Origin: Pseudomonadota bacterium
GTDB lineage: Bacteria > Pseudomonadota > Alphaproteobacteria > Rhizobiales > Xanthobacteraceae
NCBI GenBank assembly: GCA_023386885.1
Contig: JAEWIX010000036.1
Coordinates: 1-53,132, forward strand
Direction of reading: 5' to 3'
DNA length: 53,132 nucleotides
Both the position numbers and the translations under genes were made by a program. How positions within the stretch are numbered: position 1 is the first letter of the stretch; each line of letters begins with the position of its first letter. Under the pieces are notes generated by a model, which saw nothing but the letters and a program-made list of their open reading frames with translations, had not been told where the DNA came from and did no database searches. Shown here piece after piece: positions 14,753 to 21,856 of this stretch.

Positions 14753-16750
14753 TCATCCTTCCTCATTCGCAGTCGCAAGCTCTTTGTCCTGGCGATCGCG
14801 ATCAATGGTCTCGGCAACGGTGTTCTCTTGAGGCAACTCCTCGTTGGTCTTCTCCACCTTGACCGCCGTTGCCTTGAATTCCGCGGTTTTGGAGATCGGG
14901 TCGTTCGCCTCGATGGTGAGCGCGTTGACGTCCATTTCGTCAGGAAAGTTGCAGGCCATGAAGAGCAGCCCGGGGCGCAGGCCGGGATCGCGGCGCGCGG
15001 CTGCCAGTACGGTTCCCCGGCGCGAAGACACCCGCACCACCTCGCCCTCGTTGAGGCCGAGCCGAACCATATCCTCCGGAGAGATATCGACGCAGGCGCC
15101 GAGGCGGATCGGCGAGTTGAAGCCGCCGGACTGCACGCCGGTGTTGTAGTCGGTCAGTCGCCGGCCGGTCGTCAGGCGAAGCGGGAACTCGTCGTTGAGC
15201 TTGTCCACCGGCAGTTTGTGCTCGATGATGCCGAATGGCGCCGGACGTCCTCGCTTCTCGGGGTCCTTCTCCCAGAGCCGGCCGTGCAGGAACGATGACT
15301 CGGGTCCGTTCTCGTCAGGGAAGGGCCACTGCACGCCACCCCGTTCTTCGAGTATCCGGTACGACATTCCATGGTGCGCCGGCGATACCGCGCGCAGTTC
15401 GTCCCAGATCTGCTCCGCGGTCTGTATCGGCCAGACGTGCCCCAGACGCTCCGCAATCAGGCGGATGATCTCGACGTCATCCTTCGCGCTTCCCGGTGGC
15501 TCCAGTGCCTTGCGCACGAGTTGAACCCGTCGTTCGCTGTTGGTGAAAGTGCCCTCGCTCTCGCACCACGCCGCGGTCGAGGGAAGCACCACGTCGGCGA
15601 ATGAGGCGGTCTTGGTGAGGAAGATGTCCTGCACGACCAAATGGTCGAGGTTTTGCAGCCGCCTCGCCACGGCGGTGGTGTCGGCGTCGGACTGCACCGG
15701 GTTCTCGCCGACGACGTAGACGCTGGTGAGATGTCCCTCGTCCATCGCCTCCATCATCTCCGAGAGCGTCAAGCCATACTTCGGAGGCATCGTGACGCCC
15801 CACATGCGCTCGAACTTCGCCCGGTGCTCGGGATTTCCGACGTCCTGGAAGCCCGGCAGGTTCTTGGGGATCGCCCCCATGTCGCCGCCGCCCTGGACAT
15901 TGTTCTGGCCACGCACGGGCACCAGGCCCGCACCCCAGCGGCCGACCTGGCCGGTGAGCAGCGCGAGGTTGCACAGGGCCCGCACATTGTCGGTGCCGTT
16001 GTGATGCTCCGTGATGCCGAGCGTCCAGCACAACTGTGCGCGCTCCGCCTTGGCGTAGTCGTGCGCGAGTTCACGGATCAGCTCGGCAGGCACGCCGGTC
16101 TCACGGGAGGTGACTTCCAGTGTCCACGGCTCGCATGCGGCGACGTATTCCTCGAACCCGATAGAGGCGTTCGCGACGAACGCCTCGTTCACCAGCCCGG
16201 CGTGGATGATTTCGCGGCCGACACCATAGGCCAACGCGACGTCGGTGCCGACGTCCAGGCCGAGCCACGAATCAGCCCATTCCGCCGTCTTGGAACGACG
16301 CGGATCGACTGCGTAGACCTTGGCCCCCTTGTGGATCGCCTTCAGGGCGTGATGGAAGAAAATCGGATGCGCTTCCCGGGCATTGGAGCCCCAGAAGACA
16401 ATCAGATCCGCATCTTCGATCTCGTTGTAGGACGAAGTACCACCGCCTGCACCGAACACCGTCACCAGACCGGCGACGCTAGGAGCGTGTCAAGTTCGGT
16501 TACAGGAGTCGATGTTGTTGGTCCCGATCACCGCCCGGGCGAACTTCTGGGCGATGAAGTTCAACTCGTTGGTCGCGCGGGAGCACGAGAACATCCCGAA
16601 CGCGTCGGGACCGTGGAGTTCGCGATTGCGGCGGAAGCCCTCGGCCGCGCGATCGAGGGCTTCATCCCAAGAGGCAGGCCGCAGGACACCGTTGTCGCGG
16701 ACAAGCGGCTCGGTCAGTCGCGTATAGTTCTGCTTTGCCTGTCTGCCCAT
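14753..16750 (-). CDS. fdhA: Selenocysteine-containing formate dehydrogenase catalytic subunit (UGA read as Sec87)
   Basis: Molybdenum/tungsten bis-MGD subunit that oxidises formate to CO2. Two same-frame open frames are separated only by TGA at 16490-16492, in the context CNRT-U-HAPSVAGL. This is exactly the active-site position of selenocysteine in FdhF/FdnG enzymes (U-H-x-P-S-V-A-G-L), and the conserved His follows it. Read through, the protein has 665 residues from the ATG at 16750, which has a GGGAGG ribosome site; a GTG at 16777 is possible. It lacks the usual N-terminal [4Fe-4S] domain, which is on the subunit encoded at 11970-12896. Downstream are the QNNVQGGGDMGA molybdopterin segment and the C-terminal domain (TTGRRLTDYNTG). 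It is first in its operon, behind a 40-bp palindrome. Confidence 0.93.
16460..16492 (-). promoter_or_regulatory. Sec codon UGA with bacterial SECIS stem-loop
   Basis: The UGA occupies 16492-16490. Eleven bases later CGUCGCC (16478-16472) pairs with GGUGACG (16466-16460), seven pairs including one G-U, around the loop GGUCU. A GGUCU apical loop about 11 nt from the UGA is the arrangement known for the E. coli fdhF SECIS that SelB binds. It lies wholly within coding sequence. Confidence 0.88.
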
Positions 16751-16778
16751 GCCTGCCTCCCGTATGTTATTCGACACG

Positions 16779-16818
16779 CTTCATATATCACGATCAATAT
16801 GGGTCGTGATATATGAAG
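16779..16818. promoter_or_regulatory. Perfect 15-bp inverted repeat upstream of fdhA
   Basis: CTTCATATATCACGA (16779-16793) and TCGTGATATATGAAG (16804-16818) are exact reverse complements with a 10-nt spacer, about 30 bases before the fdhA ATG. The AT-rich core contrasts with the GC-rich operon. It could be a regulator site or a leader hairpin. No regulator gene adjoins it. Confidence 0.6.
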
Positions 16819-17609
16819 ACGTGTGCACATGCCGGCTCATTTTTTGTTGATCGCCAGCCTCGTTTCGCTGGTTCGGAAGCGCACTTCATAAAGTGATCGG
16901 GATCTGGTCGAGACCGCCGCGATGGCCTTTGGGTTCGTCGCGCACGATGCCTCCGTCGTGGGCTTCGGCGGCGGTGCGTCGATCGCGTCGCCATTATCGG
17001 TGTGGCTGATGGGAAGCTCGCACTAGTCCCCGGTGATGATCTCGATCCGATGCATCGACGTCTTAGGCTCAAGATGCTCAAGCTTAGACACGAGCGATCT
17101 CCAATTCAGATATCTGACAGCCGCGTTACGGCGGTGCCGCGCAAGTCATGGAAGTGCAAATCGTCGTCATTGAGATGCTTTGGTTGAATGCCTTGATGTC
17201 AGGAACTGAGAACTGATCGACTGGACGTCATGACCGCGTTCGTAGAGTTTCTCCTCATTGCATCTGGCATTCGAGATTCCACCTCATCATGAGGACGAGG
17301 TCCATGTATTGGTCTCTGGTAATAGAAGATGTTTTGTGAAGGTCCGGCATGTAGTCGGCTGGCGCCGTGTTGTCGGCCTCATGCTGTGCGCTGACTGCAA
17401 TCCGGATCACAATTTGCGCATGGTGCTTTGTTGTAACTTCTGCTTGACAGTCAAAAAGAATGGACGTGCAATGCCTCTCAAGAAAAGGGTGGCAGATTAA
17501 GTCTCCGGGGAAGGAAATTGCCGATGCCCATTCTGGAAGCTCTGGTTACATCCCCCTCAGAACGCTTGAGAGCAGTATCTCGAATTAGAGACAATCAGTA
17601 ATCGTTCTG
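16819..17609. other. About 790 bases without a recognisable gene
   Basis: Between the fdh operon and the copper chaperone gene. Short frames exist (for example 17258-17500, plus strand, and 16794-17081, minus strand), but none shows a family, a good ribosome site or sensible codon use. The base composition drops and the stretch looks like decayed sequence at the right edge of the imported block. A small CCTCAT-C-ATGAGG palindrome lies near 17281. I see no repeat of the selC 3' end here. Confidence 0.5.
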
Positions 17610-18071
17610 GTGGCTTCGATGACACGATGCCATTGGTCGATCCGAGTTTTGCTCATCGGCGCTGCAATGATGGGATGGGGGCGTTCGCCTGCACTTGCAG
17701 GGACCGGTTCCATTCACGTCTCGAATGTTTGGGTGAGCGCAAGCGACAAGCTGGGGGCCGATGTCCCTCTGTTGATGACAATCAAGAATGATGCCGCTGA
17801 TGACGATGCGTTGTTGCGGGTGAGATGTCCGTTTGTAAATTTTTCTGAACGACACATCGTGGACCGGGGCGAGGGAGCGCCAGCCATGCGGTCGATCAAG
17901 TCGATTCCAATTCCAGCAAAGAAGACGGTCGAACTGAAGGCAGACGGCTATCACGTCATGTTGCTTCAAACCCGCCAGAAGCTGGTTGAAGGCACACAAC
18001 TCGCTTGCTCCGTGACTTTTCAAAACAGTGGAGTTGTAGAAACGGAGGTGCACGTTCGCGGCTTACCCTGA
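17610..18071 (+). CDS. PCu(A)C-family periplasmic copper chaperone
   Basis: A 153-residue exported protein with a signal peptide ending near SPALA, then a cupredoxin-like domain of the PCu(A)C (DUF461) family. The copper ligands fit the family pattern H-x10-M-x21-H-x-M exactly: His in ERHIVD, Met in PAMRS, and HVM in GYHVML. These proteins carry Cu(I) to cytochrome oxidase or other periplasmic copper centres. The start is GTG at 17610 or ATG at 17619. It lies 107 bases before the PQQ dehydrogenase in the same direction. The link between copper delivery and this oxidation cluster is inference. Confidence 0.83.
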   Translation: MASMTRCHWSIRVLLIGAAMMGWGRSPALAGTGSIHVSNVWVSASDKLGADVPLLMTIKNDAADDDALLRVRCPFVNFSERHIVDRGEGAPAMRSIKSIPIPAKKTVELKADGYHVMLLQTRQKLVEGTQLACSVTFQNSGVVETEVHVRGLP

Positions 18072-18178
18072 CTCTAACAGCGGCCGACGGCTCGCTGAGC
18101 GAGATCTTCGTAATGGAGCATCCGGATGTGCCGGCTGTTCTCATAAAAATACCAAGAAGATGTCCCGGAGGAAAAGCT

Positions 18179-19957
18179 ATGAAACGAAATGGAAATGCCA
18201 GAAACTACAGGCGAGCGAAACTGCTCGCGACGGCTGTTGCGATTGCCGGTTTCGCAAGTGTGATCCCAGCGCTTGCGGCCGATGAAGTGACCCAGGAGCG
18301 CCTGCTCAACGCCGACAAGGAAGCCGGAAACTGGCTTCTTCATCACAAGAATTATTCCGCACATCGCTTCTCGAGCCTGCACGAAATCAACCGCGACACG
18401 GTGAAGAATCTGAAGGTCGCGTGGACGATGCACCTTGGCGGCGTCGAAGGTGGCGGCATCTGGACCCACGGCGGCCTCGAAGGAACGCCGATCGTCGAAA
18501 ACGGCTTCATGTACGTCACCGACGGTTGGGGTTCGGTCTACAAGATCGATGCGCATGGCGGTAAAGGTACGCTGCTCTGGAAGATGGACCCCAAGACCGA
18601 TCACGATTGGGCCGGCGCGGTCGCTTGCTGCGGCGTTGACAATCGCGGCGTGGCGTTGTGGGGCGATCTGGTCGTATCTCATACACTCGACGGCAGACTG
18701 ATCGCGACCAATAAGGAGACCGGTCAGGTTGCGTGGCAGCGTCAGGTTGCCGATCCCGACAAGGGAGAAGTGATCACCGGCGCTCCGCTGATCGTCAAGG
18801 GTATGGCCATTACCGGTGTTGCCGGTGCGGAATACGGAATCCGCGGCTGGATCGCTGCGACCGATCTGAAAACGCAAAAGGAAGTTTGGCGCACCTACAC
18901 GATTCCGGGCAAAGGCGATCCGGGGCACGAGACCTGGAAGGACGATAAGAACGCCGCCGCGACCGGCGGTGGTTCGACCTGGGTGACCGGCAGTTACGAT
19001 CCGGCGACCGACACCATCATCTGGGGCGTTGGTAATCCCGGCCCGGATTGGGACAACGCCTATCGGCCGGGCGACAACCTTTATACCGACAGTTCGCTGG
19101 CGCTCGATGCCACGACCGGCAAGATCAAGTGGCACTACCAGCACACGCCAAACGATCCCTACGATTACGACAGCGTGGCGGAAAACGTCCTGGTCGACGT
19201 TCCCGGCAAGAACGGCCCGCAGAAGCTGGCACTTGAAGCGGATCGCAACGGCTTCGCTTACGCGATCGATCGCACCACCGGCAAATTCGTCTGGGGTCTG
19301 CCCTTCGTCAAGAAGGTGACCTGGACCAAGGGGATCGATCCGGAATCCGGCAAACCGGTGGAGTACGATCCGAACAAGTCGGTGCAGCAATATGCGGTGA
19401 CACCGAACCGGACCGACAAGACGACGGATATCTGCCCGGGCAACATGGGCGGCAAGAACTGGCCGCCGACGGCTTATAATCCGGACCTCAAGCTCTGGTA
19501 CATTCCCGTCATCGAAAGCTGCAACCGGATCACGCCCGAGGCGATGACTCCGGACAAGATCAAGCCGCGAGAGTTCTTCACGGGTGGCGGACCGAGCCAG
19601 CCGTTCAAGATCACCGGTAGCGTGACGGCCATCGATGTGACGACGGGCAAGATCGCGGGCAAAGCCGAGATGCCGTATCCTAACCTGGGTGGCATTCTGG
19701 CGACACCCGACCTTGTCTTCTCGGGCCAGCCGTCCGGCGAGGTTTTGGCGCTCGACGGCAAAACCCTGAAGACGCTCTGGGAGTTCAACACCGGCGGCGG
19801 TGTGAATGCGCCTCCGATGACATTCACGGTCGATGGAAAGCAGTATGTCGCAATTCTCGTCGGACTCGGCGGGGCTTGGGACAAATGGTTTATCGATTCG
19901 ACACCTGAGCTGAAGAAAATACAGCCGGGATCGATGCTGTACGTCTTCTCGCTCTAG
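18179..19957 (+). CDS. PQQ-dependent alcohol dehydrogenase with lanthanide-type DYD signature
   Basis: Periplasmic quinoprotein of 592 residues that oxidises a primary alcohol. A signal peptide ends at PALA (about residue 35). The eight-bladed propeller shows the vicinal disulfide pair Cys150-Cys151 and the metal/PQQ ligands Glu218 (GAEYG) and Asn286 (GNPGP). The catalytic Asp329 is followed by Asp331 in YDYDS. The second Asp, two residues after the catalytic one, is the mark of lanthanide-dependent XoxF/PedH-type enzymes; calcium enzymes have Ala, Ser or similar there. The start at 18179 has a GGAGG site; the longer frame from 18005 would cover the chaperone gene. A terminator-like hairpin follows, then its probable cytochrome c. 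XoxF, ExaF or PedH subtype cannot be settled by eye. Confidence 0.93.
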   Translation: MKRNGNARNYRRAKLLATAVAIAGFASVIPALAADEVTQERLLNADKEAGNWLLHHKNYSAHRFSSLHEINRDTVKNLKVAWTMHLGGVEGGGIWTHGGLEGTPIVENGFMYVTDGWGSVYKIDAHGGKGTLLWKMDPKTDHDWAGAVACCGVDNRGVALWGDLVVSHTLDGRLIATNKETGQVAWQRQVADPDKGEVITGAPLIVKGMAITGVAGAEYGIRGWIAATDLKTQKEVWRTYTIPGKGDPGHETWKDDKNAAATGGGSTWVTGSYDPATDTIIWGVGNPGPDWDNAYRPGDNLYTDSSLALDATTGKIKWHYQHTPNDPYDYDSVAENVLVDVPGKNGPQKLALEADRNGFAYAIDRTTGKFVWGLPFVKKVTWTKGIDPESGKPVEYDPNKSVQQYAVTPNRTDKTTDICPGNMGGKNWPPTAYNPDLKLWYIPVIESCNRITPEAMTPDKIKPREFFTGGGPSQPFKITGSVTAIDVTTGKIAGKAEMPYPNLGGILATPDLVFSGQPSGEVLALDGKTLKTLWEFNTGGGVNAPPMTFTVDGKQYVAILVGLGGAWDKWFIDSTPELKKIQPGSMLYVFSL

Positions 19958-19971
19958 TATCTCGTTCGGAG

Positions 19972-20000
19972 CAGGGTCTGGCCTTGGCCGGACCCTGTTT
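19972..20000 (+). terminator. Terminator-like hairpin after the PQQ dehydrogenase
   Basis: CAGGGTCTGG... pairs with ...CCGGACCCTG over at least ten base pairs, followed by TTT. It sits between the dehydrogenase stop and the cytochrome start and may lower expression of the downstream genes relative to the dehydrogenase. Confidence 0.7.
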
Positions 20001-20019
20001 CCCCTGGCACGACGGTCCG

Positions 20020-20580
20020 ATGAAAATTTCCAAGATATGTCTCGCCGCCATCATGACGGCGTCATGCATGGTTGCGACGCTGGTATCCCTCGAAGGTGCG
20101 GCGCTCAGTCAATCGGCCACGCCCGCCGATCCAACCGATGCCGGCAAACGCGTATTCCAGCGCGGCAACTGCATGGGATGTCACAAGTGGCATGGTAACG
20201 GCGGTGGTGGATATGGCGGCGATGCCTTGTCGCTTCGCAAGACGCAACTCACGCGCGAGCAGATTATCGAAACCGTCAGTTGCGGCCGGCCTGGAACCGG
20301 AATGCCGTTCTTCGTGCGCGGCTCATACGACAGTGTCCAGTGCTTCGATATGTTGCGCAAGGATGCGGGCGATCTGATGCCGCCGGAAGCTAACGTCTTT
20401 TTGAGGCCAAGCGAAATCGAAGCTGTGGCAGACTATGTTATCGCGCACATCAAGGGTAAAGGCGAGCCGACCTACGATGAGTGTATCGCATTCTTCTCGA
20501 AAGGTTCGCGCGTGTGCAATGTCTATAAGGCCGAGGGTCATTCCGCCGGAGCCGACCAGACCAAGAAGGCCGCGCAATGA
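20020..20580 (+). CDS. Exported c-type cytochrome, likely electron acceptor of the PQQ dehydrogenase
   Basis: A 186-residue protein with an N-terminal signal segment (MKISKICLAAIMTASCMV, cleavage probably near LSQS). It has a single heme-binding motif CMGCH, followed by a cytochrome-c fold with MPFF and MPPEAN as candidate Met-ligand regions and an EAVADYVIAHIKGKG helix. Two extra cysteine pairs occur nearer the C-terminus. Placed directly after the dehydrogenase, it is the natural acceptor of electrons from reduced PQQ or from the IorAB enzyme. The start is set at 20020 because the in-frame extension to 19984 runs through the upstream terminator stem. The stop overlaps the next gene by four bases. 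Confidence 0.85.
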   Translation: MKISKICLAAIMTASCMVATLVSLEGAALSQSATPADPTDAGKRVFQRGNCMGCHKWHGNGGGGYGGDALSLRKTQLTREQIIETVSCGRPGTGMPFFVRGSYDSVQCFDMLRKDAGDLMPPEANVFLRPSEIEAVADYVIAHIKGKGEPTYDECIAFFSKGSRVCNVYKAEGHSAGADQTKKAAQ

Positions 20581-21212
20581 CGCGAGTTCGTTCGTTCGCA
20601 ACAACGTGTTTCGCGGTGCCGTTGGCATTTTTTGCAGTTGCCGCCACGGCGACGGCCGGTGAGTCCAACGATCTTCGCGATGTGCGTGTCGGCATGGCGG
20701 TCAGCGAACTGCCGCAAGCAGGGTATGTGAATTTCTCCTGTGCTTCCAAGCCGGATCAGAAACTCGCGGGGTGGAATCACTGGAAGGAATGTTCCGCCGG
20801 TGACGATGGCATGCACGCCGTCCATTTTGAATACGATCGGGCAACCAGCCGCGAAGGCACCATGGTCGCAGGACATCCCGCGATCCTGACCGTTCTGGTC
20901 GACGATTCGGGGCATGTCGGCGGTCTCCAGATTCAGACCGATCCGAAGGCACGGCTCTACAAGCACAAGAAAGCATTCCTGCTCGGCATGCAGGCCAAGT
21001 CCCGCTATGGCGATGAGGGCTGGTCGTGCACCGAAGGGCAATCGAACGCCAAGGAAGAGCCCGTTGGAGGTGTATATCTCAACGAGCACTGCACCAAGAC
21101 CGTCAGCGGTCGGGATATCTCGGTGGACAGGAAGCTGTTTCGTCGCCCGGGTCAGGACGTCAAGAGCTTTGTGGATGAGACGCGCATCCGCATCCTGAAG
21201 GCGAAAGGTTAG
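20577..21212 (+). CDS. Conserved-looking exported protein of unknown function
   Basis: A 211-residue protein with a clear signal peptide (cleavage near TATAG). The mature part contains five cysteines (FSCAS, KECSA, WSCTE, EHCTK among them) and a DVRVGM start reminiscent of small periplasmic domains, but I do not recognise a family. Its ATG overlaps the cytochrome stop (ATGA), so it is translationally coupled to it and belongs to the alcohol-oxidation cluster. The cysteines and periplasmic location would suit a partner in electron transfer or enzyme assembly; this is inference from position only. Confidence 0.75.
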   Translation: MTRVRSFATTCFAVPLAFFAVAATATAGESNDLRDVRVGMAVSELPQAGYVNFSCASKPDQKLAGWNHWKECSAGDDGMHAVHFEYDRATSREGTMVAGHPAILTVLVDDSGHVGGLQIQTDPKARLYKHKKAFLLGMQAKSRYGDEGWSCTEGQSNAKEEPVGGVYLNEHCTKTVSGRDISVDRKLFRRPGQDVKSFVDETRIRILKAKG

Positions 21213-21401
21213 CGCGCTGTAGATGCAGGCCGGTCAGCATGCCGGGCTTGTCTGCCATGCTAAATCCACAACGACTGAAGGAGAATTCTGCCTCAAACGA
21301 AGACGATAAACGACGTCGAACGAAGACGTTGAGCGGTTGAGAAATATGTTCTCGCTCAACGGTGACGACTTCCCATCAGCTTATGAAGAGCGAGGCCAGC
21401 C

Positions 21402-21854
21402 ATGATCAAGCTAAAAATAAACGGCCAGGAGCACAATTGGGACGGCGATCCGTCGCTGCCGTTGCTGTGGTTTCTCCGCGACGAGGTCGGCTTGACCGGA
21501 ACGAAATTCGGTTGTGGCGAGGCGCTCTGCGGTGCCTGCACGGTCATGGTCAACGACGATGCGGTTCGTGCCTGCATCACGGCGGTCTCGGATGTCGCGG
21601 ATCGCGAGATCGTCACGATCGAGGGCCTTCACCCGACTGGCGACCACCCGGTCCAAAAGGCCTGGCGTCAGGTCAACGTGCCGCAATGCGGATACTGCCA
21701 GGCGGGGCAGATCATGCAAGCGGTGGCCCTTCTCAAACAGAACCCGAAACCAACGCATGATCAGGTGCGTGAAGCGATGTCCGGCAACATCTGCCGTTGC
21801 GGCTGTTACCAGCGCATCGAGAACGCAGTGCATCTCGCTTCGACGGGAGTCTGA
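21402..21854 (+). CDS. iorA: (2Fe-2S) small subunit of an isoquinoline 1-oxidoreductase-type molybdoenzyme
   Basis: A 150-residue iron-sulfur subunit of the xanthine oxidase family. Residues about 1-75 form a plant-type ferredoxin domain (GCGEALCGACTV plus the following Cys). The second half is the helical [2Fe-2S] domain (CGYCQAGQ and NICRCGCYQR). It transfers electrons from the molybdenum subunit encoded immediately downstream (gap of two bases). No FAD-binding medium subunit is present, which fits the IorAB or Tat-exported aldehyde oxidase type that passes electrons to a cytochrome. The gene symbol reflects family similarity, not proven activity on isoquinoline. Confidence 0.87.
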   Translation: MIKLKINGQEHNWDGDPSLPLLWFLRDEVGLTGTKFGCGEALCGACTVMVNDDAVRACITAVSDVADREIVTIEGLHPTGDHPVQKAWRQVNVPQCGYCQAGQIMQAVALLKQNPKPTHDQVREAMSGNICRCGCYQRIENAVHLASTGV

Positions 21855-21856
21855 TC

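Noticed and set aside
13547..15298. 583-residue open frame on the plus strand
   Set aside because: It lies antisense to the NuoE-NuoF fusion and the end of fdhA, has no recognisable domain, and is explained by high-GC codon bias leaving the opposite strand open.
16490..16777. fdhA as a pseudogene broken by a nonsense codon
   Set aside because: The stop is UGA at the conserved Sec position with a matching SECIS hairpin, and selA, selB and selC are all present.
17258..17500. 80-residue plus-strand frame in the gap after the fdh operon
   Set aside because: No family, poor codon usage and no convincing ribosome site; probably non-coding.
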